The position numbers and the translations under genes were made by a program. Below are positions 8,937-16,213 of a stretch of 64,000 bases of DNA, piece after piece; the stretch's first letter is position 1; each line of letters starts with the position of its first letter. The DNA lies in contig CAYNEF010000010.1 of the NCBI GenBank assembly GCA_964396165.1, forward strand, positions 19,675-83,674, read 5' to 3'. The DNA is from CALCZU01 sp964396165. GTDB taxonomy: Bacteria; Bdellovibrionota; FAC87; UBA2466. A model generated the notes under the pieces. That model did not search any database. It saw only the letters and a program-made list of their open reading frames with translations, and had not been told where the DNA came from.

Positions 8937-9274
8937 TGGCTGATAACGATCAAAACGATTCCAAAGATGCTTCCGATAAACCCTGGTGGGCGGAAGCGAT
9001 TAAAGACATTTCCCTGACTGGGCTTGCTACAGTCTTTATGACGGAAGATTCCATCCGAAATTACTTAAAAGAGAAGAAGCTTCCTAAAGAAATTGCAGCG
9101 CTCATACTAGACAGCGTGGGAAAGAAAAAAGACGATTTCTACGGGTTACTTGCCAAGGAATTCGGGAAAATGCTTTCCAAAACTAATTTGACCGAAGAAT
9201 GGGCGAAGTTTTTACAAACAAATAAAGTCCACATCAACGCAACGCTCACTTTCGAAAAGAAGGAAAACACATGA
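8936..9274 (+). CDS. Small hypothetical protein in the glpX-ridA run
   Basis: I do not recognise this 112-residue protein. It begins with an acidic, Trp-containing stretch (DASDKPWWAEAIKD) and continues as amphipathic helices rich in Lys and Leu, with a hydrophobic middle (EIAALILDSVGKKKDDFYGLL). The size and helical character resemble phasin-like or other small helical scaffold proteins, but no motif proves this. It has no signal peptide. Start and stop overlap its neighbours (TAATG and ATGA), so it is translated as part of the operon. Confidence 0.75.
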   Translation: MADNDQNDSKDASDKPWWAEAIKDISLTGLATVFMTEDSIRNYLKEKKLPKEIAALILDSVGKKKDDFYGLLAKEFGKMLSKTNLTEEWAKFLQTNKVHINATLTFEKKENT

Positions 9275-9654
9275 ATAAGGAAGTCGTTTCCACTAAAAAT
9301 GCTCCAGCAGCCATTGGCCCATACTCGCAAGCAGTAAAAACGGGGAACCTTTTATTTTGTTCCGGCCAAATTGCGCTGGACCCTTCTACAGGACAAGTCA
9401 GTGGCAGCAATGTGCAGGAGCAGACAGAGCGCGTGATGAAAAATCTTTTGGGAATCCTCGAATCCCAGTCCTTAAACTTTTCGCATGTCGTTAAGACCAC
9501 TGTTTTTTTAAAAAACATGAGTGATTTTCCTGTTTTTAATGAAGTGTATCAAAAATTTTTGACAGCCCCGTTTCCTGCGCGTGCTACTATTGAAGTATCG
9601 AGACTTCCAAAGGATGTGCTTGTTGAAATTGAAGCAATCGCTACTCTTAATTAA
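9271..9654 (+). CDS. ridA: RidA family reactive enamine/imine deaminase
   Basis: RidA hydrolyses reactive 2-aminoacrylate-type enamines released by PLP enzymes. The 127-residue protein has the family features: APAAIGPYSQAV at the N-terminus, the trimer core LFCSGQIALDP, and the C-terminal signature PARATIEVSRLP, with the substrate-carboxylate arginine in PARAT, then VEIEAIA. The start overlaps the previous stop as ATGA. Length is normal. Confidence 0.95.
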   Translation: MNKEVVSTKNAPAAIGPYSQAVKTGNLLFCSGQIALDPSTGQVSGSNVQEQTERVMKNLLGILESQSLNFSHVVKTTVFLKNMSDFPVFNEVYQKFLTAPFPARATIEVSRLPKDVLVEIEAIATLN

Positions 9655-10264
9655 TTTAGCGTTTTTAATTTATCAGGCACCTCTTTTGGGTGCGTTACTA
9701 AACGGCACTGCTGCCGTTGTGGGTAAAACCTTACTTACTGTGCAAGACGTGTATCTTTACAGAAGTATCCTGCGCTTTAAAGAAGGCGAATCTCCCGCCG
9801 TCTTAAAAGAAACAGACGATCTCTTAAAGAAAACGGTGCAAAAACTCATTTTTGAAGAAATGGTTTTTAACGAGTTAAAAAGTTTTCAATACGAGGGTGT
9901 CTCAAAGAGTGATGCCGAAAAACTGGCAAGCCAAAATCGGGCAAAACACCCACAAGACTGGAAGGCGATTCAATCCACCTTTCAAATCAGTGAAAAAGAA
10001 CTGACCGATAGGCTCATGCGGGCGTTACTCGTTGAAAAGTTTCTTCAAAAAAAGGTGGATACGCTTACACCTGTTATTACCGATAGCGAAATCCAGGCTT
10101 ATTACAAGCAGAACGAGAGCAAGTTCAAAGGCAATAATTTTGAGGAATTAAAACCAAGTATTGTGGTACTACTCAAAAAACAGAAGATGCAAAAGGGATT
10201 AGAAGATTGGATCAAGTTTTTGAAAGAGAAGTACGCAGTAGTCAACCACCTGGATACCTTTTGA
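9614..10264 (+). CDS. Exported SurA N-domain-like protein without a PPIase domain
   Basis: A 216-residue protein with a signal-like N-terminus (LLLINLAFLIYQAPLLGAL). After cleavage it reads LNGTAAVVGKTLLTVQDVYLYR, which resembles the SurA/PpiD N-terminal chaperone region (VAVVNDxVIxxSDV). Helices typical of that domain follow, ending in EIQAYYKQNESKF and a last helix. No parvulin domain is present, so it would act, if at all, as a periplasmic chaperone or assembly factor. The call is inference from pattern. The start lies inside ridA: ATG 9614 is used, but TTG 9620 or 9623 is better spaced from the AAGGA at 9609-9613. Confidence 0.6.
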   Translation: MCLLKLKQSLLLINLAFLIYQAPLLGALLNGTAAVVGKTLLTVQDVYLYRSILRFKEGESPAVLKETDDLLKKTVQKLIFEEMVFNELKSFQYEGVSKSDAEKLASQNRAKHPQDWKAIQSTFQISEKELTDRLMRALLVEKFLQKKVDTLTPVITDSEIQAYYKQNESKFKGNNFEELKPSIVVLLKKQKMQKGLEDWIKFLKEKYAVVNHLDTF

Positions 10265-10701
10265 AATTCCAAAAACTTTCAAGCGCACACCTGCCAGAGA
10301 TTATAGAAATTGCAAAAGAGAGTTTTGATGTTTTGTGGGCGCCTTCTGAATTTCTCTATTTTATCGAAAGTAAAAGCGGTGTTTGCCAGGGATTGTTTTT
10401 TGAAGACAAAATGATTTGCTATTGTTTGGGGCTAGATATTCAAGGGGACTTAGATATTGTCTCGATTGCGACTGCCAGTAAATTTCGAAGACAAGGACTT
10501 GCGGCAATCCTTCTTAAAAATATTTTAGAAAATATTTCGGGTGAAGCTTTTTTAGAAGTCGATGTCAGAAACACAGCTGCTCGCGCTTTTTACAAGAAAA
10601 TGGGCTTCAATGAAGGCCGTATGAGAAAGTCCTACTATCAAGGTAAATACGACGCTATTTGCATGGCTCTGCCCTCGCAGTCTTTGCGAGGAACGAAGTG
10701 A
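10261..10701 (+). CDS. GNAT-family N-acetyltransferase (RimI-like)
   Basis: An acetyl-CoA-dependent acetyltransferase of about 146 residues. The acetyl-CoA loop is visible as RRQGLAAILLKNIL and the C-terminal motif as NTAARAFYKKMGFNEG, as in RimI-type enzymes that acetylate protein N-termini. The target is not known. The preferred start is TTG 10261, overlapping the previous stop as TTGA; an upstream in-frame ATG at 10207 would overlap the previous gene by 58 bases. The last residues (SQSLRGTK) come from a palindromic repeat, so the original C-terminus has probably been replaced. Confidence 0.85.
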   Translation: MKFQKLSSAHLPEIIEIAKESFDVLWAPSEFLYFIESKSGVCQGLFFEDKMICYCLGLDIQGDLDIVSIATASKFRRQGLAAILLKNILENISGEAFLEVDVRNTAARAFYKKMGFNEGRMRKSYYQGKYDAICMALPSQSLRGTK

Positions 10702-10770
10702 CGAAGCAATCCCACGTCACGAGGATGTATTTTTTTGCAACGAGATTGCTTCGCTTGCGCTCGCAATGAC
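10679..10770. repeat. Imperfect palindromic (REP/BIME-like) element between convergent genes
   Basis: The left arm (about 10679-10713, containing TTTGCGAGGAACGAAG) pairs with a right arm at 10741-10770 (ATTGCTTCGCTTGCGCTCGC) around a T-rich centre. The sequence resembles the TTGCGAGG...GAAGCAATC interspersed repeats known in many genomes. It fills the entire space between the acetyltransferase and pgeF and supplies the last codons and stop of the former. Confidence 0.75.
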
Positions 10771-11363
10771 TAGAGTTTTTTGATCCAGCTTCGGATTCGG
10801 GGATCTGTATTTCCTTGTTTTCTGTAACTGGGAAGACTGGGCGAGCTGCACATGGTGCAAATAGCCTCGTCGAGATGCCTATTCTTTTTAGGGATTAGGT
10901 TTAAGTCCGTTTCCAGGGCAAATCGTAGTAAATCGAATTTCCAGTTTCTTAAGTAGGGTTGAGGGTTTCTTCCTGCTTTTTTAAATTCGGCTAAAAAGTC
11001 TTCCTTCACTTCGAAACAGCAACTTTTGATGTGAGGTCCTATCCAGACGTGTAATTCTTCTACAATAGCCAGCGTGCTTACCGCTTTTTGTAAAATACCG
11101 TCTTTGGTGCCTCTCCATCCGGAATGTACAGCCGCGATGGGATCCGCCTTGTCTTCCCCAAAAAATAATACAGGCATGCAATCTGCGGAGAAAACGTACA
11201 ATTCCAAATCACTTTTAAATGTAAATGCGCCGTCTGCTTCAGGCGTGGGTGTTACAGAATTGGGAAATTCTAATATTTTTGTCCCGTGGACCTGCTGAAA
11301 AAGCGAAGGTGTCTTTCCCTTTGCTTCGATTTCCATTCCTAATTCGATATGGTGTAGTTTCAT
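10770..11363 (-). CDS. pgeF: Laccase-domain purine nucleoside phosphorylase/peptidoglycan editing factor (YfiH family)
   Basis: YfiH/PgeF proteins bind a metal with Cys and His residues. They are reported as purine nucleoside phosphorylases/adenosine deaminases and as factors that correct misplaced residues in peptidoglycan precursors. Family motifs are clear: QVHGT, SADCMPVLF, AVHSGWRGT and WIGPHIKSCCFEV. At 197 residues it is shorter than most (about 240), mostly at the N-terminus, where the first strands are missing. The start ATG overlaps the rluD stop (ATGA), so it is the last gene of the leftward operon. The stop codon abuts the palindromic repeat. Confidence 0.9.
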   Translation of the reverse strand: MKLHHIELGMEIEAKGKTPSLFQQVHGTKILEFPNSVTPTPEADGAFTFKSDLELYVFSADCMPVLFFGEDKADPIAAVHSGWRGTKDGILQKAVSTLAIVEELHVWIGPHIKSCCFEVKEDFLAEFKKAGRNPQPYLRNWKFDLLRFALETDLNLIPKKNRHLDEAICTMCSSPSLPSYRKQGNTDPRIRSWIKKL

Positions 11364-12322
11364 AAATCGTATTTTTCTAAGAGTGCCATAAAATCTTCAA
11401 ATATTTTAGGCCGCGGAGCCTGAAACGTTAAGACTTCCTTAGTATGCGGGTGCGTGAATGTAAGAGCTTTCGCATGCAAGAAGGTATCTTCGAGAGGTGA
11501 TAAGAACGTCGAAATATGTTCGTCCATTTTGGGAAAACGGTTGTGTTTGTTTGTCCCGCCGTAAGTTGCGTCTCCAACAATCGAATGGCCCACTTCTGTT
11601 AAATGCACACGCAACTGGTGAGTGCGCCCTGTATGCGGAAAAAGCGCTACATGCGTAAAGTGTTTGTAGTGTTTTACTGTTTTCCAAAGAGTAAGAGCCG
11701 AGCGCGTTTTTTCGGAACGCGAACTCATTTTCTGGCGGTTATTTTTGTCGCGCCCTATGGGAGAGTTTACGCGACCCTCAAGGAGCATCTTGCCCCATGC
11801 CACGGCCTCGTATTCTTTTTTTGTTTCGCGGTTTTTAAATTGGTCCGAAAGAAGTTCTTGTGTTTGTCTATCTTTGGCGACAAGAATGACGCCGCTAGTA
11901 CCTTTATCCAGCCGGTGCACGATCCCCGGGCGTTCGCCATGTAGAAGAGAAAAATTTTTATTTTTTGATAAATGCGAGAGAAGATAATGTACGAGCGTCT
12001 CGCCCCGATGCCCGACAGCAGGGTGTGTGACGACCCCTTGCGGTTTGTTAATCACAAGAAGATGTTCGTCTTCAAACAGGATATCTAAGGGAAATGAAAT
12101 CGGTTCTAAAACGGAAGGGAGATTTTCCTGGAAAGTGATGCTTACGGTATTGCCGGCTTTCAATTTCTGGGAGGCTTTTTCGCAAACACTGTTATCGATG
12201 AGAACATTCCCCCTATCGATTTCTTCTTTGATGAGCGCGCGGCTTTTACCCGTTACACGTGCGAGGTAGGCGTCCAGTCTTTCTTCTGGAGCTTCTAAAG
12301 TAAAACTTAATGAAGAGTTCAA
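11360..12322 (-). CDS. rluD: 23S rRNA pseudouridine synthase, RluD type
   Basis: RluD makes pseudouridines in helix 69 of 23S rRNA. The 320-residue product has an N-terminal S4 RNA-binding domain (RLDAYLARVTGKSRALIKEE), then the RluA-type catalytic domain with the active-site motif HRLDKGTSGVILVAKD, and later GRTHQLRVHL. Start and stop overlap its neighbours by ATGA, so it is translationally coupled to the J-domain/HTH gene upstream and pgeF downstream. The rluD-pgeF pairing is common in bacteria. Confidence 0.95.
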   Translation of the reverse strand: MNSSLSFTLEAPEERLDAYLARVTGKSRALIKEEIDRGNVLIDNSVCEKASQKLKAGNTVSITFQENLPSVLEPISFPLDILFEDEHLLVINKPQGVVTHPAVGHRGETLVHYLLSHLSKNKNFSLLHGERPGIVHRLDKGTSGVILVAKDRQTQELLSDQFKNRETKKEYEAVAWGKMLLEGRVNSPIGRDKNNRQKMSSRSEKTRSALTLWKTVKHYKHFTHVALFPHTGRTHQLRVHLTEVGHSIVGDATYGGTNKHNRFPKMDEHISTFLSPLEDTFLHAKALTFTHPHTKEVLTFQAPRPKIFEDFMALLEKYDL

Positions 12323-12930
12323 AGCGGGTTAGTCTTAATCTTCGAATCGACTGATTGCAAGTAGGCTTTCGCAGTCTCATTGGGCTCGAGCTTGTACGTG
12401 CTGGCAAGATTTTTCACAAAGCCTTGAATATAAACACGGGCAGGCATTTTTGTTGCATTTTCTTCTTCGAGAGCCTGAATGAATTTTTGAGGGATTTTGG
12501 TGATGCGAGCGACATCTTCCAAGCTCATATTTCTACTTTCGCGGATGCTTTTTAACCGTGCCCCATTAATGCCGACGGGAGGTAAATTATCCTGCGTACT
12601 CACTGCTTCAATAATGGCGTGGGGAGGAGGTGTTTGGGAAAGCGCTTCGGCTACTTGTGACGGGGTTTCCATCTTTTGATCTCCTTGAGACGTGTGTCTT
12701 AATTTATTGTCGTATTTTTTTCGACGTTTTGGATCGGATAGTACCTTGTATGCTTCTTCCAAAGTAGTGTTAAAACTTCTTTGGGTCGATTCTTCCATCA
12801 GTGAGTAAGAAGCGACGCTGTCTGTGGAATAAGCTTGCTTTGCCGCGTGGTAAGCTGCCGTGATTTCAGTCGTAGAGGCAGTCTCGGGGACACGCAATAC
12901 TTGGTAATAGCTTTCTGTAGATTCACTCAT
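12319..12930 (-). CDS. Degenerate J-domain fused to a RodZ-type helix-turn-helix
   Basis: Residues about 6-76 look like a J-domain: YYQVLRVPETASTTEITAAY, then EEAYKVLSDPKRRKKYD. The HPD tripeptide that activates DnaK is missing; the loop reads YSTDS. A Gln/Pro-rich linker leads to residues about 120-190, an HTH_25 domain like that at the N-terminus of RodZ (GARLKSIRESRNMSLEDVA, ITKIPQKFIQALEEEN, YIQGFVKNLASTYKL). No transmembrane helix follows. It sits between a MinD/FlhG-like ATPase and rluD. A scaffold or adaptor for polar or cytoskeletal positioning is a reasonable but untested idea. Confidence 0.75.
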   Translation of the reverse strand: MSESTESYYQVLRVPETASTTEITAAYHAAKQAYSTDSVASYSLMEESTQRSFNTTLEEAYKVLSDPKRRKKYDNKLRHTSQGDQKMETPSQVAEALSQTPPPHAIIEAVSTQDNLPPVGINGARLKSIRESRNMSLEDVARITKIPQKFIQALEEENATKMPARVYIQGFVKNLASTYKLEPNETAKAYLQSVDSKIKTNPL

Positions 12931-12939
12931 TTGTAATAG

Positions 12940-14001
12940 TTATTTTACCTTGATTAGGTTTCTTAAGCACTCTTCAAGTTGAGTAACAGCAGAGGAATTG
13001 GGCGAATCCATGATAAAAGGCACGCGTTTTCTAATAGACTGCCACACAGCATTGTCGTATGCCAAAAACCCTGCATAATTTACCGGGATGCCGAAGTAAC
13101 GCGAGGCTACCAATTCCACGTTTTTGCCGATCGTGGCTTCTGTCATGTTTCGAGCCTGATTTAAAATGATGGAAATTTTAAATTGCTGCATTTTGGCTCG
13201 GATAATATTGCCTTCCTCAGGAGAAAGGCGCGCAATTTCAGCAATCAAATCCTTCGGGCTATCGATTCCTTTTTTGTTAATCGCCTGCTCAATTGTCTGG
13301 CGGACAAAGGGCGAGGGAGCAGCACTTCGTAGCATGCGGTAGAAAGCGGCTTTAATAAAGCGGTAGGCGTTTTCAATGCTTGTGGGATCGGGAGTAATGA
13401 CTACAATTTTTTTGTCGGCGAGTAAGAAGAAATCAAGCGTGTTGTTGGCCGTGCCTGCTCCCAAATCCAGAAGGACAATGTCGGATTCCGATTCTTTAAA
13501 TTTTCTAATCAGTCGTGCTTTTTCGATGTGCGGGACGTTTGCGATTCCTACCGGATCGTGTGCGCCGCTGATGATTTGTAAGTTTTTATAGGGAGTAGGG
13601 TGAAGCAGTTCAGAGACTTCCTCTACGCGTCCCAAAAGAAAATCGCTGAGCGTTTTACTTGGAGTGTCTACTCCCAAAGTCGTGTGGAGATTTGCACCAC
13701 CTAAATCCAAATCCACTACGATGACTCTTTGTTTGTACCAGGTAAGCAGTATGGCGAGGTTTGTGGACAGGAGCGTTTTTCCAATCCCGCCTTTTCCTCC
13801 ACCCACAGCCCAGATTTCATGGCGTGAAGCCTCGGGAAGTTCGCGTCTATTGGGTACATTGCTTTCGGGAAAATGCTTGGACGCTGCGTTATAATTGAAT
13901 TTAAATAGTGCCATGGGTTTTAGGGGATTGGTAAAGCTTGTGATCTTATTATGAGGGATTTGGCTTGTGGTAGCAACAGGGGAAGGGGCCTGGTTGGACA
14001 A
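12940..14001 (-). CDS. MinD/FlhG-like ParA-family ATPase
   Basis: Deviant Walker A motif GGGKGGIGKTLLSTNLA, then VIVVDLDLGGANLHTTLGV (switch I/Walker A' region) and DIVLLDLGAGTANNTLDF (Walker B region). This is the FlhG/MinD branch, whose members place flagella, division sites or other polar machines. The long insert with LSPEEGNIIRAKMQQFKISIILNQ is seen in deltaproteobacterial relatives. The start is uncertain: TTG 14001 has AAGGG nine bases upstream and is used; ATG 13914 (MALFKFNYN) has no site. The open frame extends to 14172 but would overlap the divergent kinase. First gene of a four-gene leftward operon. Confidence 0.85.
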   Translation of the reverse strand: MSNQAPSPVATTSQIPHNKITSFTNPLKPMALFKFNYNAASKHFPESNVPNRRELPEASRHEIWAVGGGKGGIGKTLLSTNLAILLTWYKQRVIVVDLDLGGANLHTTLGVDTPSKTLSDFLLGRVEEVSELLHPTPYKNLQIISGAHDPVGIANVPHIEKARLIRKFKESESDIVLLDLGAGTANNTLDFFLLADKKIVVITPDPTSIENAYRFIKAAFYRMLRSAAPSPFVRQTIEQAINKKGIDSPKDLIAEIARLSPEEGNIIRAKMQQFKISIILNQARNMTEATIGKNVELVASRYFGIPVNYAGFLAYDNAVWQSIRKRVPFIMDSPNSSAVTQLEECLRNLIKVK

Positions 14002-14068
14002 TGCACGCATCCCTTGGTAGTAAGGGGGAAGACGTATTTGAAAGATGTTTGGAAAGGAATAAAAAGCT

Positions 14069-16213
14069 TTGGATATACAGCTAGTTAGCGTGATTATCTC
14101 TGCCTTCGTTTCGGCATCTCTTTTTATCGCTTCACTGCTTCGAAACTTTAGAAGTCGCCTCTCTTTAAGCATGGCATTTTTATGCCTTGTTTTGTTTACC
14201 CATGACGTAGTTGTTTTGTGGCAGGGCTTTCGGGACGAGTCAGGATCTGCAGCCCTTTATTCTGTTGTGACTTGGATGATAGGACCAGCGATTTTCTGGC
14301 TCTTATCTGAAATCACGCACCAGAAAAAATGGTTTAGAAAAGTAATTTTTCTCTATTCTGTTTTGACTGCTTTTTTAGTCGGTTTTTTTACCTTAAGTTC
14401 CCAAACCAAATGGGGAAACATTCAGGTCGCACTCAGCCATTTTTCCATATTAATTCCTGCGTTTTTTAGTGTTTTGATTTTTAGCCGAGCCGAAAAAGCA
14501 AAAGAGTTGACTCGCGAAAGATTGCGACTGAGAAATGCCAAGTGGGGTGCTCTCATTTCCATCGCGTTTTTTCTGACCGATGCTTTAAGAATGAGCGGTG
14601 TGATAGACGTCCCGCCACTAGGAACTTTGGGAAGAACGCTTTATCTGTTTTTTATCTTCCAGACGTTTATTCAACGCGAACTTCTGACTGTCGATGAAAT
14701 CTTAACAAAGATGGTTCAGTTTAGCGGTGTAGCACTCATGTTGTCCTCCATCTATCTCTTACTCCTGTCTTGGGTGGGAGATCAGAAGGGCTTATTCTTT
14801 TTTAATACGTTTATCGCTTCCTTTGTGGTGATTGTTCTTTTTGATCCGATTCGCACACAGGCAACGTGGCTGACACGCAAAATTCTTCTTAAGCGCAATT
14901 TTTTGCTGGAAAGTGAACTGACAAAGCTGAGTAACGAATTGTTGGGGGTTGTCGATCCCTTGGAAATTTCTAGACGCCTGGCCGTGACATTGAAAAAAAC
15001 TTTGGGCGTAAAAGAAGCAAATCTTTATTTGTTAGATCGCGATCAGTTAAGTTATGTGGGATTTGGCTCACTGACTGAGTCGCTTGATGAATTGTCTGTC
15101 TCAAGCCCGCTGGTTGAGTATACGAGTTTACGAAGAGGCAGACCCTTTGTTGTCGAAACTATTGAAAACGATCGCGATACTTTTCGCGAAGCACAGTCTA
15201 GAAAGTTTTGTGAGAAGTGCGTCGATACGATGCGAAATTTATCGGCTGACTTGCTTATCCCCTTTCAACACGAATCCAAACTGATTGGATTTTGTGCGGT
15301 ACTTGCTACCGATAAAAACGTGTTCAGCAATGAACAACTAAGGCTCTTTATTCCCATTGCCCGTCAGGTGGCGGTGCTCTTGAAAAGTTCGCAAAACTTT
15401 CTCCACTTAAGAGATCGGGACAAGTTAGCTGCGATTGGAGAAATGGCTGCAGGGCTTGCGCACGAAATCAAAAATCCACTGGGTGCGATACGGGGCGCGG
15501 CAGAGCTTTTAGAAGATCACCAACCAGAATCTAAAGAACTCCTAAAAATTATCAAAGATGAAACGGATAGACTAGCAGGAGTGCTCTCTGACTTTTTAGA
15601 TTACGCAAAGCCTCGCAGAAACACTCCGGAAGTAGTGTGTGATCCAGTAAAAGTGATCGAGCACGTTTCGCAAATGGTGATCCGAGATACCAAAGTACAA
15701 TTCCATTTGAATATCGAAAAAAATGTGAGGATCAAAGCCGATCCGGAAATTTTAAAACAAATTCTACTCAATCTGTTTCTAAACGCGATTCAGGCAGTGG
15801 CAGAGGCGGAAAATCCTTCTCTCTCGGTCACAGTGCGTGAAGTGGGCCCGAAACCTTTGTTCTGGTTTTCCAATAAAATTCCGCTTCATAAAGTTATCGA
15901 GGGTTGGGAAGTGCTCGAAGAAAAATCCCGCCCCCCATTTGCTGAAATCGAAGTGAAAGACAATGGTGTGGGCATTAACCAAGAAGATGCTTCACGTCTT
16001 TTTATCCCTTTTTATACGACTAAACCGCAAGGCACAGGCCTGGGACTTCCCATCTCCCAGCGCCTTGTCGAGTCTTTGGGCGGATCTATTCAGGTTAAAC
16101 CCAATAAACCAAAGGGTACGATTTTTACCGTACATATCCCATTATCTAGTTTTAAGGAGAAAGAAACCATAGAATGGAAAGCACTACTCAAAACAAAAGA
16201 GTTACCGGCTTAA
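14069..16213 (+). CDS. Membrane sensor histidine kinase, 7TM-GAF-HisKA-HATPase (NtrB-like)
   Basis: A 714-residue kinase. Residues about 1-210 hold seven hydrophobic helices, a 7TM sensor input. A GAF-like domain (about 285-440) follows, with the pair FCEKC near 380, which could bind metal or be redox-active. The HisKA motif is IGEMAAGLAHEIKNPLG with phospho-acceptor His465; the ATPase N box NLFLNAIQAV and the G boxes VKDNGVGI and GTGLGLPIS are intact. The start is TTG 14069 with GGAAAGGAA about 10 bases upstream. Its end overlaps the response regulator gene by 40 bases, so the two form a two-component pair. The signal is unknown. Confidence 0.93.
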   Translation: MDIQLVSVIISAFVSASLFIASLLRNFRSRLSLSMAFLCLVLFTHDVVVLWQGFRDESGSAALYSVVTWMIGPAIFWLLSEITHQKKWFRKVIFLYSVLTAFLVGFFTLSSQTKWGNIQVALSHFSILIPAFFSVLIFSRAEKAKELTRERLRLRNAKWGALISIAFFLTDALRMSGVIDVPPLGTLGRTLYLFFIFQTFIQRELLTVDEILTKMVQFSGVALMLSSIYLLLLSWVGDQKGLFFFNTFIASFVVIVLFDPIRTQATWLTRKILLKRNFLLESELTKLSNELLGVVDPLEISRRLAVTLKKTLGVKEANLYLLDRDQLSYVGFGSLTESLDELSVSSPLVEYTSLRRGRPFVVETIENDRDTFREAQSRKFCEKCVDTMRNLSADLLIPFQHESKLIGFCAVLATDKNVFSNEQLRLFIPIARQVAVLLKSSQNFLHLRDRDKLAAIGEMAAGLAHEIKNPLGAIRGAAELLEDHQPESKELLKIIKDETDRLAGVLSDFLDYAKPRRNTPEVVCDPVKVIEHVSQMVIRDTKVQFHLNIEKNVRIKADPEILKQILLNLFLNAIQAVAEAENPSLSVTVREVGPKPLFWFSNKIPLHKVIEGWEVLEEKSRPPFAEIEVKDNGVGINQEDASRLFIPFYTTKPQGTGLGLPISQRLVESLGGSIQVKPNKPKGTIFTVHIPLSSFKEKETIEWKALLKTKELPA

